Source: Prunella strophiata
Taxonomy: Eukaryota > Chordata > Aves > Passeriformes > Prunellidae
NCBI GenBank assembly: GCA_036583965.1
Contig: JAZBQD010000028.1
Location: forward strand, 434,001-498,000
Length of the DNA stretch: 64,000 bases
Direction of reading: 5' to 3'
Positions 48,401-61,408 of this stretch are shown piece by piece. A program made the position numbers and the translations under genes. How positions within the stretch are numbered: position 1 is the first letter of the stretch; each line of letters starts with the position of its first letter. Under the pieces are notes generated by a model. That model ran no database searches. It was given only the letters and a program-made list of their open reading frames with translations, and was not told the DNA's origin.

Positions 48401-50283
48401 CAGAGAGTGCACACAGCTGCAGACAAACATCCACCTTTTCAGAAAGGGGCACTTGGTGCTCATCTCTCCCACAGAGTTCTCCTCTTTCACAGGCAATTCA
48501 ATATGCTTGCACCTAGTATGGACTAGTTTTTCCTTTTCCTTTATTTTATCTTTTCTCCTGAGGGTTTTGTCAGTATCAGTGGAGACTGTTATCAAATGCA
48601 GCAGTAGAGAAGGACAATACAAGTTTTCTGATAAGGCAGTGCTGTCTGTATCAGGATAGTCTATGGATCACAGTGTATGCTATTGGTGTAAAGAAATAAA
48701 GAGTAGATTTCATCTGGCTGGAACAAAGAGCTGTGTTTCTCAAAAACACCTTAAAACACGAAACACCAAAACCTGTTCAAAAAGTAGTGCTTTTCAGAAA
48801 CATGTAATTAATTTATCAATAAATCTGTGAGTTGCCAGATGAAACCCCACCAGTTAACTGACCAGCCTTTATATCATTATGAATTTAATGTAGCATCTGC
48901 TGTCTGATAAGTGGAATGGCAATTCTGCAAGGTTTGTACATGTATCAACAGTTAGGAAGTCCAGGCACTCACCTGTGAAGGGAGCTGCCCTAAAGGAGCC
49001 CTGCTCCCATCCCCAGGTGAAGAATTAGGCAAGGAACGGACACTGTTGGGAGCTAACCACAGCAGGGAGCTTTTTCCTCCTGATCAGGGACTGCTGGCAC
49101 ACAGCACATCACAGCTTAATCTTCCTTGTATGGGTCAATACACTCCTTTCAAGTTATGCCAAAGCACCTTTTATTCTCAGAAACATCTCAGATTTAAACC
49201 ACATTCTGACACTGGTCTCTCTTTATTCTTTATTTATAACACACTTCTCCTTGACCCTTTAGACTGGCACCCTAATCACCCCCTCAGATTTGAATCTACA
49301 TGCCAGAAAATGTTTCTTCTTATCAGAGGGATGATGCAAATATAAATTCATCATTTGCACCATGCTGAAACTCCAAGGCCATAAGGAAGTTGGATCCTGA
49401 ATAGAACACGATGGAAAGTATGAAAGAATTCTCAGCGGAATGAAACACTCACAAAAAGCAATTCCAAATGCTCTGCATTAATGTAGAGAGTTACTACCAA
49501 TAATGGCATTTCTGTTGGCATTTTAAAGCTATTCTATATGTAGAACATTTTGTACAGACAGATATTAGACTATAATCAAGCCAATGCCAGCAACACTTTA
49601 GTGTGACAAGATCAATCACAGGAATCCGATAGCTTGGGTAATCATTCTGTTAACTCCCAAGAATTGGCAGAACTCAGTGGCTGTGCTTTCCCCCAACATT
49701 TCATCACTAAGCCACATGATACAAAGCATCTTGTGATGCAGACTGAAAATCACTTTTATAAAGACGAGAAAAGCAAGATGAAAAATAGATAGAGCAAGAA
49801 ATCACACAGGTAAGATCATCAAGAACTGTTGGAATGACACAAAGAGCTTGCAAAGCATTTGTCTGCAGTAGGCCTAATCCCAGTTAGCAAGGTCTTAGTT
49901 TACGAATAGTAAGTTCCCCTCACACTTAAATAAAATATTTATAGTAATAGATTAAAAATGTATCTCTATACGTCTCTCTACCTACATATATATTACATAG
50001 ACTGCTGTGACAGAGACACAAGTTTCTCAATACTGAGGTGTTTGAATCATTTTACAAAATGTACTTATGGAAGCTCAAGACGGAATTCCTTGAGTGGTGG
50101 GTAATTGCTTGTTCCCTCAACAGTGCTGAATTTAGAAATGAACAGTAGTAATTATATTCATAATGAAAAACCCACAACTGTTTAGAGACCACTGCTCTGC
50201 ATACTATTCACTAACTACTGTATTAGGGATTTTTCATAGGATAGGGAATTTCGGCATAATTTTTGTTAGAAATGTATTTATTT

Positions 50284-50313
<30 letters not shown>
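50284..50313. repeat. AAAT microsatellite
   Basis: About seven AAAT units, flanked by TATTTATTT before and AATTATTTAAT after, so the ends can fold back on the tract. Such tetranucleotide tracts are often length-polymorphic. Confidence 0.95.
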
Positions 50314-50314
<1 letters not shown>

Positions 50315-53146
50315 ATTTAATTCATAATGGCTATTTTCATGCCCTTTAAGCAGTCAACTCAGTCTGGGAAAAAAGGTCATACAGGAAAGTTACAATAATC
50401 ACACAAATTCATTCACTATCAGTTTTGGCAGCACACACTCACACCCAGAGGACCTCCTGAGAGCCCAGCAGGAAAAGACAAATTGCACAGCTGAGAAGTC
50501 TGGGCCAGTACCAAAGTCAGTGGGCAGGTGTAAGGCTCACACTGAGCCAAGGAGGAGGAGAACAAAGCTGTTTGGATCAGTTACACCTCATCTCCTTGTC
50601 TAGAGAAAACAGAAACTGCATCGAGCAGGACTTGGGAGAAGGACAAACAAAATTCACTTTAAATGTGCACTGATCATCATCCCAAATTAGGCACACCCCC
50701 CTCTAGATACTGCCCCAGACACATTTCCTGCTATCCAGGAATCTGTTCAGCAGCTCTCAGTCCATCCCCATCCTCCTCAGCAACAGCAGCACAGCTTTCT
50801 GCCAGCCCACCCCTGTATCCCAACCAACCTGATGTTTCCTGCCTGTTTCCCTCCAAGACCACATCTCACCTTTCAGGATTCCGAAGCACAGTTTAAATTA
50901 TGAGGGTCACAGCATTCCGTCCTAGTGAAAATAGCATATTTTGATCCAGCAGGATGCTGCCTCACAGCACAAGAAAGGTTTGCAGACAGACTGACATGTT
51001 TCTCTCAAACAGCCCCTTTACTCAGTTCTTGCAGAGTACAGCACTGGGATGTTCCAGGCATTTGACCTTTTCTAATTCAATCAAGACTGCAGAAGAAGTC
51101 ATAATTTTAATACCATGGCTAGCACAGGGAGCAAATACTCAGATACAACTGTAACTTCGGATTAGACAATAAGACCTAATTATTTCAGTTGCCCATTTTT
51201 TGTTTTTAAGCATGATTTTTCCTATATGTTAAACTCAACATAGATAAAAGGACATTGTAATGGCTTTCATCATTCAGTAGAATAAAAAAGATAACTTAGA
51301 AATAATAATATGTTTCTCAGAAGCAACTGCACAAGAATTTCACCATCACGTATGAAAAAACTACTTGACTGTGATTTGTAATTTTAAAAAATCAAAATTC
51401 CCTGAAAAATGCTATTAATGGTAACCCAAAACATAACTTTAACAGACAACAGAATCTCAATGTCTCACATAGATGCAACAGAGGGTTGCCTAGTAATCAG
51501 GTCACTGTTAAACCAGATACAGGAAAGATGATAAAAATTGAATTTTATCTCATAGTCCTGTTATTGCCCACTGAAAAAGCCATTTTTTGCACAGAACCAC
51601 AGCAATGATAACAAGGCCAGACCTTTTAATCTTCCTATTATATTAAAAAAATTAAGTAAGCTTTACTGTGCTATTATAAACATGAAAAAAAATGCGACAA
51701 GTGTACCCATTAAAGGTCAACACTGTTAAATACAGATTCAAGAGCCATGTGAGTTAGGAATGGACTCTGGTGGCACAAATCAGTTCTGTCTGAGTGGGGC
51801 TGTCAGGACTGTGCTGGGGTAAATTTAGGGCTGCCTGGTCTCATGTCTGAGATGACACTTGGACACAAACAGCCTGGGTGAGAAGCAGCTCAGCACAGCA
51901 TGCTGTGGGTGTGACATCTGCTCCAGAGACTCTGTGCTCCAGCCTCAGCTGGAATTATCTTTTCTTACTTTGCATGGTCTATGGAGCCTAAGCAGAAGTC
52001 GCAGCTAAGACAAGGCTCTGTGTGTGCCCACTGAAAGAAGTCTAAGCCTGACTCAGAGGGTCCAAAATCCATCAGGCAGGATGGATGTATCATCCCAGTG
52101 ATATATTGCTGTCCCCTTTATCATACTGTGCACAACACCATCCCCATCCCTCACATAAATGGCTTTTGATCCCCATTTATCCAACAGCAGCAATGTCCTC
52201 TTCTGCTGAACTGAACTGCCTAATGTAAAGCAGGTATCAGCCTTCCCCACAGCACCCTGAACAGCCAGGTGAGCACACGCCTCAAGAGCTGATCCAGGAG
52301 GTTATCAGGATAAGACTTTGAGATACAGGAAATGGATAATTTTGCTTATACAGTTTGTTTTCCCCTTTTTAAGGACAAGATCTAGAGCAAAAGATATTAA
52401 TTTGAATAAAATGATAGGATGCTGATTAACAAAAAATTTATCTAATTTTAAAGCAGATGTAATTTCAAAGATTTCAGGATACAGGTCTGTCTTATATCAG
52501 TTTTGCTGTGCAAATAAAAATAATGCTGTGATTTCAATAGCCAATACAGAATATACTGAAATAATTTTCATTGCCACAATACTAAACTGCTGTCAACGTA
52601 TTTTTTCAGTAAACATCTCTTTCATGTTCAGCCTTTCCATCGTAGAGGCACTGAGATAATTTTCTTCAATAAAACAATTTAATTTAAAGGATTTTATCCA
52701 CATTTCACAGTCTGCTCATGACCTACTTCTTTGTATTTGAACTAAAACTAATCATATTTCCCATGCATTTTACAGAATAATAAGATCAGGAACTGAATAT
52801 TGGAGAGAATGGAAAAATACCACAAAAGATGCTTCCTCACTGCTTCAAACAACTTTGAAAACTCCAATGTCTGAAACCCTAAGTTTCTGCTCTGGAGGCA
52901 TTGATAGCTGAAGTTTTGAAAATGTGTATAGGTTAATTAAAACAGAACCTGGCCTAAGCGAAACCCAGAGAAATGTAGTTTACAACCAGGGTTTTTTTCC
53001 AAAACTAATTCCAGTGAGCAAGTCCAATGAGCATCTTCATTTCAGCAGCATCAACAGACAGCATAGAGGTATAAATGCCACTCTGAAAACTCTCTGGTAT
53101 CTCCTTGTTATCAGATAAATAAGATAGTGGGGTTTTTCAAGCATAC

Positions 53147-53161
53147 TTTTTTTTTTTTTTT
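53147..53161 (+). repeat. T homopolymer
   Basis: A run of thymines with no recognisable retrocopy on either side. Confidence 0.9.
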
Positions 53162-56100
53162 CCTTTAAAGTAGACACAATAGAAATCTTGACATTTTAGA
53201 TACAGCCTCTGTCAAGCTGATCAGAGGAAATGTCCAGTTTGCTGATTAGTTCCTGGTTTCACTGATCTGAAAGGCTGATGATTTTTATGTGCTGAACCAC
53301 TACTGACAGGCTCCCCAAACTTCAGACTCTCATTATCTTTAAAAAGAATTTTCAGACATTTAATCATCATTGTTACATTTTGAAGATCAGAATGCAGGGA
53401 TGTTGTGTTCTTCAAAACTTTCTGCTTCTGGCAAGTCAGACTGTTGGCCTTTCAGAGCAGTGGTGACACAAACTGCTGTGCATTACCACAGTGGGCTGAA
53501 CGATTTAGTCACACCTCAGGCTCTCTTTTTCTGCCCTATATCAAGTCACAACAGAGTCTATACTGGATTGCAAATCATAATGACCTATGACCAAAACCCA
53601 AGGGCAAACTTGCCACTTTTATAGATACATAAATGATTAATAACTGGGAAAGGAAAGAATTGCATGTGTTTTTTACTATATTAAATAATCTTTCTAAAGT
53701 GTGTTGTAGTTCAGCTTGCAACAAGTGAAATCACAGAGGAACACAAAAATCTGAGCCTGCTATTTCTGCAAATGCAACAGAGAATGAAAGTCAACAGAGC
53801 AGCAGATTCCACATCACCACTCATGCTCCCATTTTCACTATGCCAAGAGAACAAACCCTTCATACTCCTTCAAGACTTCTCCTTAGCCTTTTCCAAAGAA
53901 AAGAATTTAACAGCAGAAATAACAATTGGTTCAACAAGAAATTAAGTATTTAATGAAGAAAAGCAAAGATTGTCTTAAATTGGAAACGACACCTTTTGGT
54001 AATGCAAGAAAATGCAATTCTCTCCATCCCTGTATCAGTTTTATGAGTATATGAGCCTGAATTTGTCAGGAAAAGTAACTTGATGTGCTCTGTGTGAGGC
54101 ATAAGGAGAATCATTTGCCATTGCAGAACTGTACAGATGAGTCAACTGCACCACTGGAAGAACCAAGAGCAAGTGTTCATCCTCTCTCTGCACATCATTT
54201 CTCAGCAGACTGTACTCTACCAGTATAAAATAGCATATTCAAATAATTTTTTTTAATGTTCATAATTATCTATAAATTATTTACTCTTTGCTACAGTTAA
54301 TCCATGTAGGAAGTTCAAAGAGAACAACACAGAGCTACATTAGCAGGTTTTTATCCCGTGGTGTGCTACAAGGATGCCTACAAAGTCCAACTAAAAGCTT
54401 TTAGTAGAAAGCTTGAGCTTTTGATCCAAACAGGCAAGTTCAAATGTTTCAAAACCACACCATTTCCCTGAAAACACAACTGGTACAACAACAGAAAGAG
54501 TTGTTCATTTTTAATCAGTTCTGTCTGTATGATAAGTGCCAGCAGTCTTCACCACCACTGCAGCTGGTAACATGGTTCTCACTGAGCTCCCCCACTGCAG
54601 ATTTCTCCAAACTCAGCCCAGCTTCCTGTGGCAGCAGAATGCAGGAATCACATCCCACTGCTCACAGGCAGGAGTGGGGAGCAGCAGTCACATGGAACAC
54701 GAGATGCATGAGCTGTATTAACCAAAATACCAGCAACAAGCAAAGCATCAGCAAGGATCCAGATGGTAACTCTGCAAAAATTCCAGAATGGGTTACCTGT
54801 TTCCAGGGTGGTTCTGCAATCTCATACTCTGAGAAGATGGGTACATAATGCTATGCCAAAAAAGTTTAAAAACCCAAGTATTTCAGGGAAAAGCCTTCTT
54901 TTCCCTGAAAATAGAAGGATACACATGCAGAACAGTAGATTTGTACTTGCCAGTCCTCCTCTTTCTTCTACACTACCCTCAGTCATTCGACTCTGGGAAG
55001 AAAAAGAATCAATTTGATCATTCTGTGTGCCTTGAGCAATGAAGCACTAAGACATCAAGGTTGTCAAATAATTTTGTTTTCTAAAAGAGCATAATCACCT
55101 CTCCATATTAATTAACTTCATCCTCAACTGTAATCCCAAACCAGCAAATGAAGCTAAGAAATACAGAAAAATTTCACATGGCACAAGAAGAAACAGGTAG
55201 AACAAATGTAAATCACTAACAACCTATTCTCAACCACCTCTCACTTTTTAGAGTGTCATTGAAGGGAAGATGGTAGGAAGGAAAAACAAGGGGGGAAATC
55301 CCTATCCAGCCATGTAAATTCAGGAGCCTTTTCCCCCAAGACACCAGGCAGATGGGAGTTATCGCACCCTCATCAAATGAAGGATGTTGGCCTTTGCATA
55401 TCCTGCAACCATCCAGGGGAAAAGCAGCCACTGGAAGATTTTGCCTCCTGTGAAACTTTGCCTGGCAATGGCAACCCCCTTAGAAACATTCTGCAAAGCT
55501 GTTATTACTGCTTCAGCGCTTGGCATGAGTTTACTCCTGAGCAGCAGCTCCACCTGAAGCTGCATCTGCTTTGAGCAAGTCCTTGTTCAAAAGCCTCTTT
55601 CTGTTCCTCAAGTGTTTTTTTTTAATCCTACCTGGTGCAGAGGAACCACACTCACCTTCTGCAGCCCTGACTTCCACAGGTAGCGATAATCCACCAAAAG
55701 GAGACAGTTTGGATTTCAAAGTACTCAAGTCTCAAAGTGCTGGCCTAAATCTGCCAAATTCAGTCCCAGATGGAACAAAACCAAGCTGAGCCAAACTGGG
55801 AAGTTAAACTGCAGATATGTTCCCCTGCTGCCAATGTTTTAGTCCCCTGCTCTACTGGGGAACGGGTCACAGTTAAGTCCTATTATCTTGAAATTGCCTG
55901 GGTTTTATTTCAGACACTAATATTTATAGGTCTACAATATATGTTTAGAGTTTAACGTTTACTTAAAATAAACAAATTTTAGTTCTTCAAAGTCTGTTAT
56001 TCAAGTTTCTTCTCCCATTCTCTTTTTGGGTTTCTAACTCCCAAAGAGTCCAAATATTTGCTTCTAAATCTCTAACCCTTTACAATTTAAACCATGCACA

Positions 56101-56785
56101 GTGTGCCAGTCACAAAATTAGTCCGTGATTTGCAAAGGAGGCTCAGCTCAAAAATAGAAAAAAAAAAAAAGCAGCATGTACAATGATTACTCCATTTAAA
56201 GAGGAGGTGGGCAGAAATGAATGTTACCACAAGATCAGAGAACCTTTTATATTGATTAGAGTTTAAAAGGATAACAAGAATAAAAAAGCATGTGAAGAGT
56301 TATTAGTACAGGGTAATCACTACTAATGAGGTATCATTAGCAAATGCATTGTAAGTGAGGGATCTCAGGCACATAACTCCAAGTACAGAAGGAAGGAGGA
56401 TTTATGGAATATGGGTATTCACAGGGATGGGGAAGTTTACCCACCTCAGTACCAGATTCCTCTCTAGAGAATAATTAGGTAATTTCCATTTCTTTTTTTA
56501 TCTTTAATCTTCCATTTCTGAAATTGTTTTAGGACAACTATTCTCATAAAACACAGTAAACAGAAGCACATGCCTGTACAAGTTCCATCATTAATTAGCT
56601 TTTACAAAGCATTATGATTTCAGTACACTGAGCAATTGCTGCTAACTTTGTGCTAAGCAGATCAATGTTGCCTTAAGGTAAAAATAACTGATCAGCTCCA
56701 AAATCTGCACTGAGTTGCAATGCAAGGCAAGCAGCTTTTGTGCAGTGTCCTTTAGATTGTGTGATGCCCTGGGAGGCTTGGATCA

Positions 56786-56809
56786 TTTAATTAACTGGGG
56801 TTAATTAAA
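56786..56809. promoter_or_regulatory. Palindromic pair of TAATTA motifs (possible homeodomain or HNF1-like site)
   Basis: TTTAATTAAC at 56786-56795, a TGGG spacer, then the exact reverse complement GTTAATTAAA at 56800-56809. TAATTA is the core bound by many homeodomain proteins, and GTTAAT half-sites are the core of HNF1 sites, though the spacing here is not the usual HNF1 one. A perfect 10-bp palindrome suggests a dimer site, but AT-rich DNA produces such words by chance. No promoter or exon is visible nearby. Confidence 0.3.
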
Positions 56810-57019
56810 ACCAAGGTCAAATTAACAGTGTTGCTAGTTTATTTTCTAACAGGTATTACATCAAATTTCCTAATATCAGGAAATTGGGTATCTAAATTTG
56901 AGCTGCAAAAGTAGTTCTAAACTTTAGCTAATTTAATAAGGATCATGGAGAGGTTAGTATCTATTTAAAATAAGAAGAAAGTTATAGTGGGTGCTACACT
57001 TTCTCTTGAACCTCCTATA

Positions 57020-57193
57020 TCACAGAATCACAGAATAATGAGGTTGGAAGAGACCTCTAAGATCATCGAGTCCAACCGATGTCCTAAGACCTCAACTCAG
57101 AATCCAGACTATAGCACCAAGTGCCATGTCCAGCCTTTTTTAAAACACATCCAGAGATGGTGATTCCACCACCTCTCTGGGAAGAGCATTCCA
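57020..57193 (-). mobile_element. CR1 LINE 3' tail, strongly 5'-truncated, minus orientation
   Basis: The 170 bp at 57024-57193 align without gaps to 43253-43422 with five mismatches. They cover the CR1 3' untranslated region, the stop and about the last 30 codons of the reverse-transcriptase protein. The element ends abruptly at 57193 within the coding region. At its 3' end it keeps a little more of the terminal ATTCTGTG repeat than the copy at 43.3 kb. Orientation matches that copy, but the 13.6 kb between them share no other similarity I could see, so two separate insertions are likelier than a segmental duplication. Confidence 0.95.
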
Positions 57194-58632
57194 AATATAC
57201 TTTGTTTGAGGATCCTCAGCCTCCTTGGCATACTACTCTTCTTTCCTCTGAGGTAAAAATTGAAAAGAATTAATAGGAAAAAACAATTTATAGAAAACAG
57301 TGCCATGTGCACAGACCAGAGGTAAAATATTTATTTTGCTAGTTTCTTGCAACAGTTATAAGTAGGAGGAAAGGAGTGAGTGCTCCAAAAAGTAAAATAC
57401 AATGTAATTACTGGCTTATTTTCCTTCCCAGGAATACTCTGGAGTCCAGTGTAAGCCTGGCTTTATTTCTTATTGTGACAACAAGAACCTGCAACACAAC
57501 TGAAGGTATGCAAAGCCCTTCAATGGTCTGACTGCTGTGGGCATTGTGCCAGCTTGGTGGGAGACTGTCACATTTGTATAAGAAGTGCTAAGTTTACCAG
57601 AGGACCAATGGCCTTCAGAGTTTGGGAGAAAGATCTCTCCCTGAACAGGGAGAGATAACTGAACTAAATACAGGGTACCTACTACATTCCACAGCCACGC
57701 CAGTATAGATCTCAGGTCTGCTCTGGATGTGCCCCAAATCACAGCAATTCTGACACTTGTAGCTGTGAAGCATCTTGATAGGATTTGGTGCAATTTTGAA
57801 AGCTTGGTCTAAGCAGTGTTTGCAGAGCACATTCAATACTTTCCTTACACTGCTTACATTGGTCACCTCCAGCTAAAATCTCAGGAGTGGCTGCAATTAC
57901 ACAGATTTGAGTAAAACAAGCCTGAAGTTTTCTGGGACCTCTGAATATCGAAGGGACCTTAAAAACTACTGGCATTCAAATTACAGATTAAGAGAAAGAA
58001 AAGAATGATGGCCTCTGCTCCTTTTTTAAGTGAGGTTTGGTCTATTTGCATTAATGAAGGGCACTTAGCCCAGGTATGCACAGAAACATAAAATCAGTAT
58101 AGTTTTATCAGAAAGGATGCCCTTTAGTGACCCGTGTTGGACAGATCTTCAGATCTTTAACTTAAAACCTGTAGTTAAAAAAATACTGGTCCTTCAAGGT
58201 CTAAAAACCTGACAATTCCTTACATTTGTCTAAAGGAAATGCTCACGATAGATGAAAAACTCACAGTACAGAACAACCCTCTAGCTGCAGCCACCCGAAC
58301 TGTGTGAGGCCACAGGACTTGCACCTTCAGGGAATGCTGCAGACACTTCCTTCATCCCTTCCCCACCACCAAGGGCTGCTCTGGAAGGAGGGTCAGGTTC
58401 TCCTCCACCCATTCTGGGGTGATGCTGCCCTGAGCTCCCACAGAGATTGAGTCGCTCATCAGTCCTCCAACTGGGATGTTTGTGACTGATGGATTTCTAC
58501 CCTCACAATTTCTATCCATCTCAACCACCTTCCTTTCTTCCTTCCTTCCTGCTTCCAAGGTTAGGTTATAGCTTGATGTCTCTTTAATTTTGGTTCTACT
58601 TTGGGTTTTCTAAAATCTCCCTCCTTCCAATC

Positions 58633-58666
<34 letters not shown>

Positions 58667-61024
58667 AAAAATTTCAAAAAACTTAACCTCCATAAACCTA
58701 ACACCAAAACGAAGCCCTTGAACACCCCCACCTGCCAACTCTTCTGTCTATATTCTCCCTCACACCCCAAAAGTGATGGCTTGGTTTTGAGCTGCTATTG
58801 CTGTTTTCATACTCTTTGCAGAAGGAAGTATTTTTGTCACCATTCAGCAGAATTTAACTTCCCTGAATTCACAGTCCACAGCAGAAATGTCACATGAATG
58901 TTCTGCCAATTTGCTTTTCAATTTGAAATTCATCATTCCCAAACTCATACTGAAGTCCTCATTCAATGAAAGCTTCTTCACTGACTTCAATTAGACCAGT
59001 ACTGATCCTGTTTCTTCCCACACAATTCTACCATAATCTGGTTACTTCCCACTGCAGCCATCATATTTCATCTTTAAATCCCTAATCCCATAGAAAACTT
59101 AAAAGTATTTATGCCACACAGACTGAGCAGTTACCCCAGTGTTGAAAAAGGAATGGAAGAAAAGCACAATATTGCCTGTTCTTCTGAGCAGGTGTGGAAA
59201 AGCTCAGTGCCTTTTTGCCCCCTGGAGGGCTGCCTTTGGTTTGCACAGGTAGTGGACACTGTCATGATAAGCACTCTGTTCTTCCCAAGTTCAAACCAGA
59301 TCACTTCAGTGGCCAGCCTGGTTTGCAAAGCATGGAAACAACTCCTCAGTGACACATCCATGAGCAGCACTGGGACAGGCTGCTCTGCCTTGGGCTAATG
59401 CAAGTCTGAAATAAACACAGCATGTTCAGAGACTCAGATAAGCCAGTTTGGTCCCCCACTGCCTTTCCTCTCTTGCCATCCTGTCTAGTTGACATCCCAC
59501 ATCCCAGTGTCCAGCTTTATTTGCTGTACAAAGGGTCCTTTCTTACAGCACATTTCCCAGTGCTCTCCCAACTTTAGCTGGAATGTTTCAGGTGGTAACA
59601 CTTCCCCTGAGAAACTCCTTAGAAGCACTAAAAGCATCTATTTACAACTCTTTTTTTTTCCTTGGTATTTTTATTAAGGATATCCCTTTACTGCCCTCCT
59701 CACTGCTGAACATGAAACAAAAAATGAATTTTTAATCTGTGCTTACACAGAAATCATATGTTGACAATTAGATTAATGATATTATACATGTTCTGTTTTT
59801 CAGACTTCCTTTCCCTCTAGTCCTCAAAATGTATTTCTTCCTTTATTCCATTTTCTGTAAAGCTTCACTTAATTTTGCTGTAGATCTGGAATGAATGTAG
59901 CATTGCCTGTGTGGAATCAGAACTGTCTACGGTCTCATGTCTAAACTCAAGGTGTGTTGCACCTACTGGTTTCTTCCATGTTTCTTTTAGAAATCCCCAC
60001 CTTTCCCTTTCTTCAGTCTTACCTGCTCACACATGCACCCTTTAGTCCTTGTACTTACTCAACACTCATCTTTCCCCTCAGATTTTCCACAGATGTATTT
60101 GGCACTGTGTTTTTCCAAGAAACAAGTAATTTTTATCTCTACTCTTAAAACACAGATACAGCTTCTGGTTTACAGTCACTGAAAGATTTGTGCTGTGAAC
60201 ACATTCCTTCTTCCAGATAAAGTTATGGAGTGAGAAATCACCTCATTCAGCACCTCAGAAGACATCCATGAAACCCCACCAAACTGCCTTACTCTGTCTG
60301 TGAGCTGTCATCTGCTTTTCCAAAACTGAAGCTGCCAAGTATTAATAAGAGCAAAAGCACACCCACAGCCTCGAGACACTCACAGACCAAAGGCAGCAAA
60401 AAGACTGGTTTTGAGACTAGTAGAGAATCAGAGGAAAATAATGTCGGGTTCACCAAGAAAGCACAGATTTTCCATGTACTTTCAAATGTGGAAAAGAACA
60501 ATGCAATAGAAAAGGGGATAACATTTTTTCAAAGTTACTTTTACTTCTGGTGCAGCAATAACTAAGTTTTTCTTCTCTTTAATCTTGTGAACAAAGGACT
60601 TTTAAGTGGACTTTACAGCTTAAAATTGCTACTCCTTCTCCAATGGATTTACTCTATGTTTACAAGCTGCTGGAAAGCCAGCAGAAGTAGAGAGAAACAT
60701 AATAAAACCTCATCCTCAATTATTACAGAGCAATTATAGCCAACTGTCACTGTGGGAGGAGTAAGTGATCCCAGTAAAAGCTGTCAGGGTGCAGTGAGCT
60801 GTCACATCCCCTCTGCCTGGGGAGGAACAGGGCTGTGACCCCTGGGTGGGCAGGGTTCTCTAGTGATTATCTCTGCTGCAGCTGGAAAACACAGCATCAC
60901 TGCAGGCAGTGCTGCCTAGCTGCTCTCACACCTCCCTGGAGCCTGTTACAGATAAGTAATGAGATGGTTTGCTCTCACAATTAAGGGATGAACCTTTTAT
61001 ATATGTCAAGAGAAGTTTTATAAA
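57194..61024. other. Non-coding sequence, no gene recognised
   Basis: About 3.8 kb of unique-looking sequence. The longest ATG-started frames are 107 codons (57470-57793, minus) and 95 codons (59111-59398) and carry no recognisable domain. A 30-base A run lies at 58635-58664. Nothing marks an exon, RNA gene or further transposon. Confidence 0.6.
58635..58671 (+). repeat. A tract
   Basis: Thirty adenines, one G and six more adenines. No recognisable retrocopy precedes it and no flanking target duplication was found. Confidence 0.95.
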
Positions 61025-61034
61025 TGTATAGTTA

Positions 61035-61403
61035 TGTTACTGCAAAGTGTCATTGTCGTTGTCCCCGGCATTGTTATCGCGGGATGGCCTGAGGAGTCCG
61101 GGCATGTGGGAGAAGGGGCAGGCTGGTTACTGAGAGGCAAAGCCTGACCTCCAATCAAGTGACAAGAAAGCAGTCTACACCAGTGGACAGCAACAACCAA
61201 GAGTTATCAGACAGACTTCGGGAGGGGCCAGGGTTACCTGGTGCAACAACAAGGGTATAAAAGCAACCGCTCAATAGATGAGCCAGCCACGTGGGGGCTG
61301 CTCCCAGCGCAGCTATTTTCCCTTATTTAGTCCTTTCGTTGTATTTTTTGTTAAGGTTTAAAAACCCTTATGAAATTTTTAAAGTGAGCAGCCGTTTCTC
61401 ACA
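61035..61403 (+). mobile_element. Probable solo LTR, plus orientation, 369 bp
   Basis: The element starts TGTTACTGCAAAG and ends GTTTCTCACA. It is flanked by AGTTA (61030-61034) and AGTCA (61404-61408), a 5-bp target-site duplication with one mismatch. It contains a CCAAT word at 61151-61155 and a TATA box at 61256-61261 in the order expected of a U3 promoter, and it is more GC- and CpG-rich than its flanks. No AATAAA is present, so the poly(A) signal is missing, atypical or mutated. A start at another TG (61025) is possible, but its flanks do not match. A 5-bp duplication fits class III (ERVL-like) or some class I elements. No internal retroviral sequence follows, so it is a solo LTR. Confidence 0.7.
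61256..61261 (+). promoter_or_regulatory. TATA box of the 61 kb LTR
   Basis: TATAAA in the context GGGTATAAAAGC lies about 100 bp downstream of a CCAAT word, an orderly promoter arrangement. Transcription would be expected to start some 25-30 bp further on, within the element. Activity today is unknown. Confidence 0.6.
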
Positions 61404-61408
61404 AGTCA

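Larger units (their letters stand above)
45471..57019. other. Non-coding sequence, no gene recognised
   Basis: About 11.5 kb of mostly unique-looking, AT-rich sequence. The longest ATG-started frame is 134 codons (54444-54848), with no recognisable domain, signal peptide or conserved motif. Simple sequence includes a short tandem near 47359-47380, an AAAT microsatellite at 50284-50313, a T run at 53147-53161 and an A run at 56158-56170. A palindromic pair of TAATTA words lies at 56786-56809. I see no LINE or LTR here. Confidence 0.65.
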
